Assembly (NCBI GenBank): GCA_025144025.1
Contig: JALXWS010000002.1
Coordinates: forward strand, 124,001 to 188,000
Length of the DNA stretch: 64,000 nt
From: Corynebacterium sp. p3-SID1241
Lineage (GTDB): Bacteria > Actinomycetota > Actinomycetes > Mycobacteriales > Mycobacteriaceae
Reading direction: 5' to 3'
A program made the position numbers and the translations under genes. Positions 9,378 through 21,261 of the stretch are shown piece after piece. The number at the start of each line of letters is the position of its first letter. Position 1 is the stretch's first letter. The notes beneath the pieces were generated by a model. It saw only the letters and a program-made list of their open reading frames with translations. It was not told where the DNA came from and searched no databases.

Positions 9378-11435
9378 ATGGCGAACTCCGTTGAGATGCC
9401 CGAGCTGGGCGAATCCGTAACCGAAGGCACCATCACGCAGTGGCTCAAGTCCGTCGGCGATACCGTCGAAGTAGACGAGCCTTTGCTCGAGGTCTCCACC
9501 GACAAGGTCGACACCGAAATCCCCTCCCCCGTAGCTGGCACCATTATTGAAATTAAGGCTGACGAGGATGACACCATCGAGGTCGGCGAAGTCATCGCCA
9601 TCATCGGTGACGAGGATGAGGCTGACTCCCCATCCAACGACTCCTCCGCTGATAAGGGCGAGGAGGAAGAAGCAGACACTAAGGAAGAGCCGAAGGGTGA
9701 CTCCTCTAATGGCGGTTCCGGTGAGGCAGCCGATGTAGAAATGCCTGAACTCGGCGAGTCCGTCACCGAAGGCACCATCACCCAGTGGCTGAAATCCGTC
9801 GGCGATACCGTCGAAGTAGACGAACCACTCCTCGAGGTCTCCACCGACAAGGTCGACACCGAAATCCCTTCCCCAGTAGCAGGCACCCTGGTAGAAATCC
9901 TCGCCGACGAAGATGACACCATCGAGGTCGGCGAAGTCATCGCCCGCATCGGCGACGAAAACGCCACCGCATCCTCCTCCAACTCCAAGTCCGAAAACGA
10001 AGACAAGGAAGAAAAGAAGGAAGAACCAAAGACCGAAGAAAAGGAAGAGAAGAATGATGACTCTTCCAACGGTGGCTCCGGCGAGGCAGCCGATGTAGAA
10101 ATGCCTGAACTCGGCGAGTCCGTCACCGAAGGCACCATCACCCAGTGGCTGAAATCCGTCGGCGACACCGTCGAAGTAGACGAACCACTCCTCGAGGTCT
10201 CCACCGACAAGGTCGACACCGAAATCCCTTCCCCAGTAGCAGGCACCCTGGTAGAAATCCTCGCCGACGAAGATGACACCATCGAGGTCGGCGAAGTCAT
10301 CGCCCGCATCGGCGACGAAAACACCACCGCATCCTCCTCCAACTCCAAGTCCGAAAACGAAGACAAGGAAGAAAAGAAGGAAGAACCAAAGACCGAAGAA
10401 AAGGAAGAGAAGAAGCCTGAGCCAAAGGCCGAGGAAAAGAAGGAAGCCAAGCAGGATTCCTCCTTGAACGCCTCCGCCAAGGTCAACAATGGCGATAACG
10501 TTCCTTATGTCACCCCGCTGGTACGCAAGCTGGCAGATAAGCACGGCGTGGACCTCAATAACGTTGAGGGCACCGGCGTAGGCGGCCGTATCCGCAAGCA
10601 GGACGTGCTCGCGGCTGCTGGTGAGGGCGAGGCACCTGCCAAGTCTGGCGCAAAGTCCGATAACTCCCCACGCGCTCGTTGGTCCACCAAGTCCGTGGAT
10701 CCGGCCAAGCAGGAGCTTATCGGCACCACTCAGAAGGTCAACCGCATCCGCGAAATCACCGCCGCCAAGATGGTGGAGGCGCTGCAGATTTCCGCACAGC
10801 TTACCCACGTGCAGGAAGTCGACATGACCGCCATCTGGGATATGCGCAAGAAGAACAAGCAGGCTTTCATCGACAAGCACGGTGCCAACCTGTCCTTCCT
10901 GCCATTCATTGTGAAGGCTACCGCTGAGGCTTTGGTCTCCCACCCGAACGTGAATGCGTCCTATAACCCAGAGACCAAGGAGATGACCTACCACTCGGAC
11001 GTCAACATCGCTATCGCCGTTGACACCCCGAAGGGCCTGCTCACCCCGGTCATCCACAAGGCACAGGACATGACCCTGCCGCACATCGCTCAGCAGATTG
11101 CAGAGCTTGCTGATAAGGCCCGCAACAACAAGCTGAAGCCGAACGATCTCACCGGTGCTACCTTCACCGTGACCAACATCGGCTCCGAGGGCGCCATGCT
11201 CGATACCCCGATCTTGGTTCCGCCACAAGCCGGCATCCTGGGCACCGCGGCTATTGAGAAGCGCCCAGTGGTTGTCAATGAGAACGGCCAGGACGCCATC
11301 GCTATCCGCCAGATGTGCTACCTGCCATTCACCTACGACCACCAGGTGGTTGACGGTGCGGACGCAGGCCGCTTCATCACCACCATCAAGGACCGCCTGC
11401 AGACCGCAGACTTCCAGGCAGACCTCGAAGTCTAA
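9378..11435 (+). CDS. aceF: Dihydrolipoamide acyltransferase (E2), three lipoyl domains
   Basis: A 685-residue E2 core protein of the 2-oxoacid dehydrogenase complexes. Three lipoyl domains lie at about residues 3-80, 119-194 and 239-314, each with the lipoyl lysine in TDKVDT (Lys43, Lys158, Lys278). They are joined by Glu/Lys/Ser-rich linkers. A peripheral subunit-binding domain follows at about 376-411 (VTPLVRKLADKHGVDLNNV), then the catalytic domain from about 450 to the end with DHQVVDGADAGRF. Many databases call such proteins SucB. In corynebacteria this E2 serves pyruvate dehydrogenase and is named AceF, while OdhA carries its own succinyltransferase domain. RBS GAGGAG is at 9361-9366, with a candidate -10 box TAAGAT at 9323-9328. 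Lipoyl domains 2 and 3 are almost identical. Confidence 0.93.
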   Translation: MANSVEMPELGESVTEGTITQWLKSVGDTVEVDEPLLEVSTDKVDTEIPSPVAGTIIEIKADEDDTIEVGEVIAIIGDEDEADSPSNDSSADKGEEEEADTKEEPKGDSSNGGSGEAADVEMPELGESVTEGTITQWLKSVGDTVEVDEPLLEVSTDKVDTEIPSPVAGTLVEILADEDDTIEVGEVIARIGDENATASSSNSKSENEDKEEKKEEPKTEEKEEKNDDSSNGGSGEAADVEMPELGESVTEGTITQWLKSVGDTVEVDEPLLEVSTDKVDTEIPSPVAGTLVEILADEDDTIEVGEVIARIGDENTTASSSNSKSENEDKEEKKEEPKTEEKEEKKPEPKAEEKKEAKQDSSLNASAKVNNGDNVPYVTPLVRKLADKHGVDLNNVEGTGVGGRIRKQDVLAAAGEGEAPAKSGAKSDNSPRARWSTKSVDPAKQELIGTTQKVNRIREITAAKMVEALQISAQLTHVQEVDMTAIWDMRKKNKQAFIDKHGANLSFLPFIVKATAEALVSHPNVNASYNPETKEMTYHSDVNIAIAVDTPKGLLTPVIHKAQDMTLPHIAQQIAELADKARNNKLKPNDLTGATFTVTNIGSEGAMLDTPILVPPQAGILGTAAIEKRPVVVNENGQDAIAIRQMCYLPFTYDHQVVDGADAGRFITTIKDRLQTADFQADLEV
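9723..10414 (+). repeat. Near-identical tandem duplication of a lipoyl-domain segment in aceF
   Basis: Bases 9723-10054 and 10083-10414 match at 330 of 332 positions when offset by 360 bp (differences at 9806/10166 and 9963/10323). They encode lipoyl domains 2 and 3 plus the same Lys/Glu linker. The first lipoyl domain is similar in protein but more different in DNA. Confidence 0.95.
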
Positions 11436-11452
11436 AGGTTCTATCGCCGCTT

Positions 11453-11487
11453 AAGCCTCCGAGCCCCACCGCGGGGCTCGGAGGCTT
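11453..11487. terminator. Rho-independent terminator after aceF
   Basis: A perfect 15-bp stem (11453-11467 with 11473-11487) has a five-base loop and ends in a T-run, 17 bp after the aceF stop. Confidence 0.85.
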
Positions 11488-11678
11488 TTGCCATGTCTGG
11501 GGTGCCAAGCGGGGGGGGTGATAAATGCATCATCGTCCGAATCATTCATCCCGTTTTATTAGGGGGTTTGCACGGCACCTCACTCTAACCCCGTGGTGAG
11601 CGCAGTAGGCGCAATGTTAAGCAGTGATACGGCGCATAAAAGTTTCTAAAGAGGGATCGGCTCACCCATTATTAAACA

Positions 11679-11684
11679 TATAAT
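11679..11684 (+). promoter_or_regulatory. -10 box upstream of gcvP
   Basis: A consensus TATAAT lies 46 bp before the gcvP ATG, in an AT-rich patch of the 242-bp region between the aceF terminator and gcvP. No good -35 box is visible. The predicted leader of about 40 bases is too short for a glycine riboswitch. Confidence 0.6.
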
Positions 11685-11729
11685 TGGGGCGGTTACAGCC
11701 ATTGTTCCCCACAAAGGAGTCTCACTGAC

Positions 11730-14573
<2,844 letters not shown>

Positions 14574-14575
14574 CC

Positions 14576-15688
14576 ATGACCGAACTACTTACCTCCCCTC
14601 TTCATGCCGAGCACGAGAAGCTCGGCGCCACTTTCACGGCCTTCGGCCCGTGGAACATGCCCTTGAAGTACCAGAACGAGTTGGACGAACATCGCGCGGT
14701 ACGCAATACCGCCGGTTTATTTGACCTTTCCCACATGGGCGAAATCTGGGTCAACGGCGCCGACGCCGGCAAGTTCTTGTCCTATGCCTTCATCTCCAAC
14801 TTTGAGCCCCTCAAGGTGGGCAAGGCCAAATACTCCATGATTGCCGCAGAAGACGGCGGCATCATCGATGATCTGATTACCTACCGCTTTGAGGAGGATA
14901 AGTTTCTCGTCGTGCCGAATGCCGGCAATGCCGATACCGTGTGGGACGAGCTCAATAAGCGCGCTGAGGGATTCGATGTTTCCCTGAAGAACGAGTCCCG
15001 CGACGTCGCCATGATCGCCGTCCAGGGCCCTAAGGCCGCAGAAATCCTCGTCCCGCTGGTAGAAGACAATAAGCAGGACGAGGTATTTAACCTCGGCTAC
15101 TACGCTGCCACCATGGGCAAGGTAGCGCGCACCTTTGCGATCATCGCACGCACCGGCTACACCGGCGAGGATGGCTTCGAGCTCATCGTGTATAACTCCG
15201 ATGCCCCACAGCTGTGGGAGGAATTGCTCAAGGCCGGCGCGGAATACGACCTCAAGCCGTGCGGCCTAGCCGCCCGCGATTCCTTGCGCCTCGAGGCCGG
15301 CATGCCGCTGTATGGCAACGAGCTCTCTCGCGATATCACCCCGGTAGAGGCGGGCATGGCCCGTGCCTTTGCCAAAAAGGAAGCTGATTTTGTTGGCTCC
15401 GAGGTCATCCGCCAGCGCGCTGCAGACGGCCCGCAGGTGGCGATCACCGGCCTGACCTCCGCGCAGCGCCGCGCCGCGCGCGCCGGAGCCGAAGTTTTCG
15501 CGGGAGAAAAGAAGGTAGGCGCCATTACCTCCGGCCAGCCCTCCCCCACCTTGGGCCACCCAGTAGCCATCGCCCTGCTGGATGCCAGCGCCGAGCTGGA
15601 GCCCGGCACCGAAGTCGAGGTAGATATTCGCGGCAAGCGCTATCCTTTTGAGGTAACCGCGTTGCCGTTCTACAAGCGCGATAAATAA
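14576..15688 (+). CDS. gcvT: Aminomethyltransferase, T-protein
   Basis: A 370-residue tetrahydrofolate-dependent aminomethyltransferase that releases ammonia from aminomethyl-lipoyl-GcvH and makes methylene-THF. Family blocks are DLSHMGEIWVNG, the folate-site Asp in IARTGYTGEDGFEL, AARDSLRLEAGMPLYGNEL and the C-terminal GHPVAIALL. Length is typical. It starts 2 bp after gcvP, and gcvH follows 36 bp later, giving the order P-T-H on one transcript. Confidence 0.96.
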   Translation: MTELLTSPLHAEHEKLGATFTAFGPWNMPLKYQNELDEHRAVRNTAGLFDLSHMGEIWVNGADAGKFLSYAFISNFEPLKVGKAKYSMIAAEDGGIIDDLITYRFEEDKFLVVPNAGNADTVWDELNKRAEGFDVSLKNESRDVAMIAVQGPKAAEILVPLVEDNKQDEVFNLGYYAATMGKVARTFAIIARTGYTGEDGFELIVYNSDAPQLWEELLKAGAEYDLKPCGLAARDSLRLEAGMPLYGNELSRDITPVEAGMARAFAKKEADFVGSEVIRQRAADGPQVAITGLTSAQRRAARAGAEVFAGEKKVGAITSGQPSPTLGHPVAIALLDASAELEPGTEVEVDIRGKRYPFEVTALPFYKRDK

Positions 15689-15724
15689 GCATCTTCTCAA
15701 CCAGCCCGAAAGGACTACATCACC

Positions 15725-16117
15725 ATGGCCACCCTTCCACAAGATTTCTCCTACTCCGAAGACCACGAGTGGGTCAACGCTGCCGCTGACGCCGTTGCGG
15801 GCGCTACCGTGCGCATCGGCATTACCTCCGTGGCGGCCGACCGCCTCGGTGAGGTCGTCTTCGCCGAGCTGCCGGAGGTGGGCGATACCGTCACCGCCGG
15901 CGAGTCCTGCGGCGAGGTCGAATCCACCAAGTCCGTTTCTGACCTCTACTCCCCTGTTACCGGCACCGTAAAGACCGTGAACGAGGCCGTGCACGATGAC
16001 TACGCCGTCATCAACAACGATCCATTTGGTGAAGGCTGGCTCTTCGAGGTCGAGGTGGATGAGGCCGGCGAGCTCATGGATGCCGCCGCCTACGCGTCCG
16101 CCAACGGCCTAGACTAA
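15725..16117 (+). CDS. gcvH: Glycine cleavage H-protein
   Basis: A 130-residue lipoyl carrier of the glycine cleavage system. It starts with [10 protein letters not shown] and has the lipoyl lysine Lys69 in [18 protein letters not shown]. The acceptor site and length match the family, so this is a fourth lipoyl domain type near lipA/lipB. AAAGGA lies 12 bases upstream of the ATG. A hairpin follows before lipB. Confidence 0.97.
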   Translation: MATLPQDFSYSEDHEWVNAAADAVAGATVRIGITSVAADRLGEVVFAELPEVGDTVTAGESCGEVESTKSVSDLYSPVTGTVKTVNEAVHDDYAVINNDPFGEGWLFEVEVDEAGELMDAAAYASANGLD

Positions 16118-16127
16118 TTCGACCCAG

Positions 16128-16158
16128 GCGGGAGGGTGTGCCATGCGCATCCTCCCGC
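16128..16158 (+). terminator. Hairpin between gcvH and lipB
   Basis: GCGGGAGG (16128-16135) pairs with CCTCCCGC (16151-16158). Five further inner pairs are possible including G-U, and the stem is followed by TTTGCTTT. It probably reduces read-through from gcvPTH. It also covers the upstream in-frame ATG at 16143, which argues against that ATG as the lipB start. Confidence 0.6.
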
Positions 16159-16196
16159 TTTGCTTTGCCCACCGCACCAGAGGAAACTTTTTGGCT

Positions 16197-17006
16197 ATGA
16201 CTGCACCACGCGATCCTTTCTTCCCCGCCGAGCGCTCCATCCGCGCTTCCGATAAGCCACTAGAGGTCCGGTTCCTGGGCCGGATGGACTACCAGGAGGC
16301 GTGGGATTACCAGGCCGAGGTCGCGGCCGCGCGCGCCAAGGGCGAGCAGGACGATGTCGCGCTGGTAGTCGAGCACCCGAATATCTATACCGCCGGCAAG
16401 CGCACCCAGCCGGAGGATATGCCGGATAACGGCCTGCCCGTCATCACCGTGGACCGCGGCGGGCGCATCACCTGGCATGGCGAGGGCCAGCTGGTCATCT
16501 ATCCCATCATCAAGCTGGCTGAGCCTGTCGACGTCGTCGACTATGTCCGCCGCCTCGAAGAGGCCACCATCCAGACCGTGCGACAGATGGGGGTGACCAC
16601 TGCCGGGCGCATCGATGGCCGCTCGGGCGTCTGGGTCCCTTCCACCACCGAAGCCAAGGATCCGGCAGCCCCGAAGCGCGACCGCAAGATCGCCGCGCTA
16701 GGCATCCGCATCACTCGCGGGGTCACCATGCATGGTCTGGCACTCAATTGCTGCAATACGCTGGAATACTACGATCACATCGTGGCGTGCGGCATCGATG
16801 ACGCCGACGTCACGACGCTGTCTCTAGAACTCGGCCGCAAGGTCACCCTCGAAGATGCCACCCAACCGCTCTTGCAGGCGCTGGACGATGCCCTCTCGGG
16901 CCGCCTCATCGTCGCCGATCACACCTTCGGCTCAGCCCCGGATCCCACGAAACTGGCGAATGAAAGGGCAAGGGAGAGACGTCGGCAAGCGCGACAAAAG
17001 CCCTAG
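16197..17006 (+). CDS. lipB: Octanoyl-[ACP]:protein N-octanoyltransferase
   Basis: A 269-residue LipB that moves octanoyl groups from acyl carrier protein to lipoyl domains in the cytoplasm. Conserved blocks are [34 protein letters not shown] with the catalytic lysine, and [12 protein letters not shown] with the active cysteine. The open frame extends up to 16143, but that region lies in a hairpin. The ATG at 16197 has AGAGGAAA upstream (16179-16186), and a TTG at 16191 is also possible. lipA follows after 94 bp. The C-terminal 25 residues are basic and probably disordered. Confidence 0.93.
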   Translation: MTAPRDPFFPAERSIRASDKPLEVRFLGRMDYQEAWDYQAEVAAARAKGEQDDVALVVEHPNIYTAGKRTQPEDMPDNGLPVITVDRGGRITWHGEGQLVIYPIIKLAEPVDVVDYVRRLEEATIQTVRQMGVTTAGRIDGRSGVWVPSTTEAKDPAAPKRDRKIAALGIRITRGVTMHGLALNCCNTLEYYDHIVACGIDDADVTTLSLELGRKVTLEDATQPLLQALDDALSGRLIVADHTFGSAPDPTKLANERARERRRQARQKP

Positions 17007-17100
17007 TTCGGGGCTGGCACGGAATAGGATGTGACCGCGATGACTTATACCAAGCAGAGCTATTAGCCATCACCACCATCAACCGATAAAGTGAGTTTTT

Positions 17101-18192
17101 GTGACTGTTAAGCCCGAAGGACGCAAGATGCTCCGCATTGAAAAGAAAAATGCGGAGTCACCCATCGAACAAAAGCCACGCTGGATCCGCAACCAGGTCC
17201 GCACCGGCCCAGGCTACGAGGATATGAAGTCCCGCGTGGCTGGTGCCTCCCTACACACCGTGTGCCAAGAGGCAGGCTGCCCAAATATCCACGAGTGCTG
17301 GGAATCCCGCGAGGCAACGTTCCTCATCGGTGGCGATAAGTGCACCCGCCGCTGCGACTTCTGCGATATTGCCACCGGCAAGCCGGAGGAACTAGACCGC
17401 GACGAACCGCGCCGCGTGGCCGAAAACATCCGGGAGATGGACCTTAACTACACCACCATTACCGGCGTTACTCGCGACGATCTTCCGGATGAGGGCGCTT
17501 GGCTCTATGCCGAGGTGGTGCGCAAGATTCACGAGCTTAACCCGCATACCGGCGTAGAAAACCTCACCCCGGATTTCTCCGGCAAGCCGGACCTGCTCGA
17601 AGAGGTCTTTGAGGCCAAGCCGGAAGTCTTCGCCCACAACCTGGAGACCGTGCCGCGCATCTTCAAGCGCATCCGCCCCGCCTTCCGCTATGAGCGATCC
17701 TTGGACGTTATTCGCCAGGCTCATGACTATGGTCTTATCACCAAGTCCAACCTGATCTTGGGCATGGGCGAGACCGAGGACGAGGTCGAAGAAGCACTGC
17801 GTGACCTGCGTTCTGCTGGCTGCGATATCATCACCATCACCCAGTACCTGCGCCCCGGCCCGCGCTTTCACCCGATTGAACGCTGGGTACGCCCAGAGGA
17901 ATTCGTGGCCCACTCCAAGCTGGCTAAGGAGCTCGGTTTCGGCGGCGTCATGTCTGGCCCGCTGGTGCGCTCTTCTTACCGCGCCGGCCGCCTCTACGTG
18001 CAGGCCATGGAAAAGCGCGGCTTTGAGCTGCCGCAAAACCTCAAGCACCTAGCCGAGACCTCCCAGGGTGCCACTGCCCAAGAGGCCTCTACTCTGCTGG
18101 AGAAGTACGGCCCATCGAAGGAAACCCCCGTGACCACCCGCATGGCCAAGGCCCCGGCTAATTCCAATTCAGCGGCGGCCACCATCCGCTAA
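17101..18192 (+). CDS. lipA: Lipoyl synthase
   Basis: A 363-residue radical SAM enzyme that inserts two sulfurs into protein-bound octanoyl groups. The auxiliary cluster motif is [12 protein letters not shown], and the radical-SAM triad CTRRCDFC follows. Other blocks are [27 protein letters not shown] and [12 protein letters not shown]. It starts at a GTG; an ATG at 17128 is an alternative, but the GTG start keeps the usual corynebacterial [10 protein letters not shown] lead-in. The C-terminal tail after about residue 320 is low-complexity. Gene order lipB-lipA is usual in this group. Confidence 0.96.
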   Translation: MTVKPEGRKMLRIEKKNAESPIEQKPRWIRNQVRTGPGYEDMKSRVAGASLHTVCQEAGCPNIHECWESREATFLIGGDKCTRRCDFCDIATGKPEELDRDEPRRVAENIREMDLNYTTITGVTRDDLPDEGAWLYAEVVRKIHELNPHTGVENLTPDFSGKPDLLEEVFEAKPEVFAHNLETVPRIFKRIRPAFRYERSLDVIRQAHDYGLITKSNLILGMGETEDEVEEALRDLRSAGCDIITITQYLRPGPRFHPIERWVRPEEFVAHSKLAKELGFGGVMSGPLVRSSYRAGRLYVQAMEKRGFELPQNLKHLAETSQGATAQEASTLLEKYGPSKETPVTTRMAKAPANSNSAAATIR

Positions 18193-18207
18193 ACCGAACG
18201 TTTTCAC

Positions 18208-18235
18208 AACGGCCTGCGTTTTCGCGTGGGCCGTT
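18208..18235 (+). terminator. Terminator-like hairpin after lipA
   Basis: AACGGCC (18208-18214) pairs with GGCCGTT (18229-18235) and is followed by TTAACATTT. The stem is short but well placed, 16 bp after the lipA stop. Confidence 0.55.
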
Positions 18236-18272
18236 TTAACATTTATGCCCTTTGACCTTTAAAGTAGGAGCC

Positions 18273-19058
18273 ATGGCGAAAGATGACAAGGCAGCACTAA
18301 AGGCTGCAAAGAAGCAAGAACGCGCGGCCAAGCGCCAGCAGCGTAAGCAAACCTGGTCCCAAATGTGGCAAGCATTCAATATGCAGCGCAAGCAGGATAA
18401 GGCGCTTATCCCCATTATGCTGGGCGCCCTCCTGGGCATGGGCTTGCTCTTCTTCCTCATTGGCCTGCTTTTTGGCGGCCAGTGGTTCATGCTCATCCTC
18501 GGCTTGGGCATCGGCGCGCTGCTCGCCATGTTCCTCTTTACCCGCCGCCTTGAGCGCGATATGTACAAGCGCGTGGAGGACCAACCGGGCGCTGCCGGCT
18601 GGGCGCTGGAACAGCAGCTGCGCAATACCGTGGGCATCGTGTGGTCCGTAAAGACCGGTGTGGCCGCTACCCGCCAGCAGGATCTTATCCACCGCGTCAT
18701 CGGCAACGCCGGCGTCATCTTCGTGTGCGAGGGCAATAAGAACCGTGTCCGCCCCACCTTGAACCAGCTGAAGAAGCGTGTAGACAAGATCGCCGGCGGC
18801 GTTCCCGTCTACGAAATCTTCGTGGGCAACGGCGAGGACGAGGTTCCTGTATCCAAGCTGCGCAATAAGGTCATGAAGCTTCCGCGCAACTTCAATAAAA
18901 ACGAAACCTATGAAAACATCCGCCGCATCGAAGCCATGGATTCCATGCCGGGTACCACCCCAGGTATGCCCAAGGGCCCGGTTCCCCACCAGGCGCAGAA
19001 CATGGCCGGCATGAACCGCCGCATGCGCCGCGCCCAGCAGCGCAAGAAGAATAAATAG
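18273..19058 (+). CDS. DUF4191-type membrane protein
   Basis: A 261-residue protein with a Lys/Ala-rich N-terminus, two hydrophobic segments at about residues 45-95 (IMLGALLGMGLLFFLIGLLF and FMLILGLGIGALLAMFLF), and a soluble C-terminal part ending in a Met/Arg/Gln-rich basic tail. This matches the actinobacterial DUF4191 family, usually found next to lipA. Function is unknown. The ATG at 18273 is preferred over the in-frame ATG at 18252 because GTAGGAG lies just upstream and the MAKDDK start is lysine-rich like other members. Confidence 0.8.
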   Translation: MAKDDKAALKAAKKQERAAKRQQRKQTWSQMWQAFNMQRKQDKALIPIMLGALLGMGLLFFLIGLLFGGQWFMLILGLGIGALLAMFLFTRRLERDMYKRVEDQPGAAGWALEQQLRNTVGIVWSVKTGVAATRQQDLIHRVIGNAGVIFVCEGNKNRVRPTLNQLKKRVDKIAGGVPVYEIFVGNGEDEVPVSKLRNKVMKLPRNFNKNETYENIRRIEAMDSMPGTTPGMPKGPVPHQAQNMAGMNRRMRRAQQRKKNK

Positions 19059-19070
19059 GCGCCTAGAGCT

Positions 19071-19108
19071 AATCCCTGCCGCACTTCGGACGATGTGCGG
19101 CAGGGATT
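19071..19108. terminator. Terminator between the DUF4191 and RDD genes
   Basis: A perfect 14-bp stem (19071-19084 with 19095-19108) has an AATCCC foot and a TTTTCTT tract. It lies between convergent genes and can act for both. Confidence 0.8.
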
Positions 19109-19135
19109 TTCTTATGCTCTAACTAAGCCAGCGAA

Positions 19136-19609
19136 CTAGGAGCGGATAACGATAGTGCCGGTGGCGCGGTCATGCATGCCGCGACCGTCCGCATCAACCA
19201 TGGCTGCTGGAAAGAGCACACCGGTGAGCAGCGTACGCAGTACGGCGCGCCACAGACCTACGCGGGCACCGGGGACGTCGAGACGCGCCACGCCCATCCC
19301 CAACAGCAGCATGCCGGGGGTGCGGGCAAAAAGCCAGCCGCACACAATGCCCATGACTACCCACAGGGCATAGCCCAAAAAGGCCACCCCGCCGAATTCC
19401 GTAGTAAACATGTGAATGAGGTTGGCAATAAGCATGCACACGATCCAGTCAATGGCTACAGCGCCAGCGCGGCGACCTACCGAAGCCAAAGATCCAGGTC
19501 CAGACTCGGGAAGACCGAGCTTTTCTCCCGGCCAGCGACCGGGTCCTTCCATGTCGTCGTATTCGCCCGGAATATTCGGCCCATCGAGCCACGTACGCTT
19601 ATCTGCCAT
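19136..19609 (-). CDS. RDD-family membrane protein
   Basis: A 157-residue protein. Residues 1-45 form a hydrophilic N-terminus; RRAGAVAIDWIVCMLIANLI begins the RDD domain with a first membrane segment, then GYALWVVMGIVCGWLF and a third segment follow. The conserved RDD-type arginine and aspartates are present (RRAGAVAID). Function of the family is mostly unclear, with transport or stress roles proposed. The frame stays open far upstream into glnA, but MADKRTW at 19609 is the natural start. It diverges from glnA with about 118 bp between start codons. Confidence 0.82.
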   Translation of the reverse strand: MADKRTWLDGPNIPGEYDDMEGPGRWPGEKLGLPESGPGSLASVGRRAGAVAIDWIVCMLIANLIHMFTTEFGGVAFLGYALWVVMGIVCGWLFARTPGMLLLGMGVARLDVPGARVGLWRAVLRTLLTGVLFPAAMVDADGRGMHDRATGTIVIRS

Positions 19610-19727
19610 GCTCACCAATCTAGCGGGCGCAAAGTGAGATGTGAAACGAGGGGAATCGCGATGTCCGCGTTGCGAAACTAGTAGGCTAAAGGGAGACAAT
19701 TCACCGGTCAACAACGAGGAGACAAAC

Positions 19728-21161
19728 GTGTCTTTCGAGACAGTGCAGGACATCGTCCAATTCATTGAGGACGAGGATGTAAAGTTCGTCGATATCCGCT
19801 TTACGGACGTCCCGGGCACCGAGCACCACTTTTCCATCCCAGCAGATGAGTTCACCGTAGAAGATGCCGAAAATGGGCTCGCCTTCGACGGCTCCTCAAT
19901 CCGCGGATTCACCACCATCGATGAATCCGATATGACCCTGCTGCCGGATCCGGCCACCGCGCATATCGATCCATTCCGCACCGCAAAGACGCTGAACATC
20001 AAGTTCTTTGTCCACGACCCGTTTACTTTTGAGCCCTTCTCCCGCGATCCGCGCAACATCGCCCGCAAGGCAGAAGAGTACCTCCAGTCCACCGGCATCG
20101 CCGATACCTGTAACTTTGGTGCCGAGGCCGAGTTCTACCTCTTTGACTCCGTGCGCTACGCCACCGATGCCCACCACGGTTTTTATGAGGTGGACTCCGA
20201 TGAGGGTTGGTGGAACCGTGACAAGGAAACCAACTTCGACGGCACCCCGAATACCGGTTATAAGACCCGCATGAAGGGCGGCTACTTCCCCACCGCGCCG
20301 TATGACAAGCACGGTGAGGTTCGCGATGCCATGGTGGAAAACCTGCAGAAAGTAGGTTTCCAAATCGAGCGCTTCCACCATGAGGTGGGCGCCGGCCAGA
20401 ACGAGATTAACTACCGTTTCAACTCCATGCTGCACGCCGGCGATGACATTCAGACCTTCAAGTACGTGATCAAACAGACCGCGCAGCAGTGGGGTAAGAC
20501 CGCAACCTTTATGCCTAAGCCACTGGCTGGCGATAATGGTTCCGGCATGCACGCACACATGTCCCTGTGGAAGGACGGCAAGCCGCTTTTCCATGATGAG
20601 GCGGGCTACGCGGGCCTGTCCGATATCGCACGCTATTACATCGGCGGTATTCTCCACCACGCCGGTGCTGTACTTGCGTTCACCAACCCAACCCTGAACT
20701 CCTACCACCGCCTAGTTCCGGGCTTTGAGGCACCGATTAACTTGGTGTATTCCCAGCGCAACCGCTCGGCTGCTATCCGCATCCCAATTACCGGTTCCAA
20801 CCCAAAGGCTAAGCGCATCGAGTTCCGCGCTCCGGACCCATCCGGCAACCCCTACTTGGGCTTTGCCGCCATGATGATGGCCGGCGTGGACGGCGTGAAG
20901 AACCGCATCGAGCCGCATGCTCCGGTGGATAAGGATCTCTACGAGCTGCCGCCGGCAGAGGCTGAGTCCATCCCCCAGGCACCGACCTCCCTCGAGGCTT
21001 CCCTCAAGGCCCTGCAGGAGGACATGGACTTCCTCACCGAGGGCGATGTGTTCACCGAAGACCTCATCGAGACCTACATCAACTACAAGTACGAGAACGA
21101 GATTAACCCGGTTCGCCTGCGTCCTACCCCGCAGGAATTTGAGATGTACTACGACTGCTAG
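19728..21161 (+). CDS. glnA: Glutamine synthetase type I
   Basis: A 477-residue GSI that makes glutamine from glutamate, ammonia and ATP. Visible blocks are the latch-like [25 protein letters not shown] (metal site), [12 protein letters not shown] (ATP/metal) and the arginine-containing NRSAAIRIP. Tyr405, in [11 protein letters not shown], is the site adenylylated in beta-type GS, and the enzyme able to modify it (GlnE) is coded at 32719. The GTG at 19728 is chosen because GAGGAG lies six bases before it; the frame itself extends to 19641. TAGGCT at 19682-19687 is a possible -10 box. I found no clear AmtR site by eye. Confidence 0.97.
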   Translation: MSFETVQDIVQFIEDEDVKFVDIRFTDVPGTEHHFSIPADEFTVEDAENGLAFDGSSIRGFTTIDESDMTLLPDPATAHIDPFRTAKTLNIKFFVHDPFTFEPFSRDPRNIARKAEEYLQSTGIADTCNFGAEAEFYLFDSVRYATDAHHGFYEVDSDEGWWNRDKETNFDGTPNTGYKTRMKGGYFPTAPYDKHGEVRDAMVENLQKVGFQIERFHHEVGAGQNEINYRFNSMLHAGDDIQTFKYVIKQTAQQWGKTATFMPKPLAGDNGSGMHAHMSLWKDGKPLFHDEAGYAGLSDIARYYIGGILHHAGAVLAFTNPTLNSYHRLVPGFEAPINLVYSQRNRSAAIRIPITGSNPKAKRIEFRAPDPSGNPYLGFAAMMMAGVDGVKNRIEPHAPVDKDLYELPPAEAESIPQAPTSLEASLKALQEDMDFLTEGDVFTEDLIETYINYKYENEINPVRLRPTPQEFEMYYDC

Positions 21162-21214
21162 AGCTGCGCTTGCCGACGCCCCCTTAGAGACCGTCGGATC
21201 TAGCGACCCAGAAA

Positions 21215-21254
21215 ACAGACCCCAAGACTTCAGCAACGAAGTCTTGGGGTCTGT
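21215..21254. terminator. Bidirectional terminator after glnA
   Basis: A perfect 17-bp stem (21215-21231 with 21238-21254) has a six-base loop. It marks the edge between glnA and the AT-richer restriction locus and can end both converging transcripts. Confidence 0.85.
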
Positions 21255-21261
21255 CCTGTTC

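Noticed and set aside
11453..11729. Possible glycine riboswitch upstream of gcvP
   Set aside because: The TATAAT sits only 46 bp before the ATG, leaving too short a leader, and none of the conserved riboswitch blocks is seen.
19610..19727. AmtR-type operator ahead of glnA
   Set aside because: I could not find a convincing operator by eye; a motif scan would be needed.
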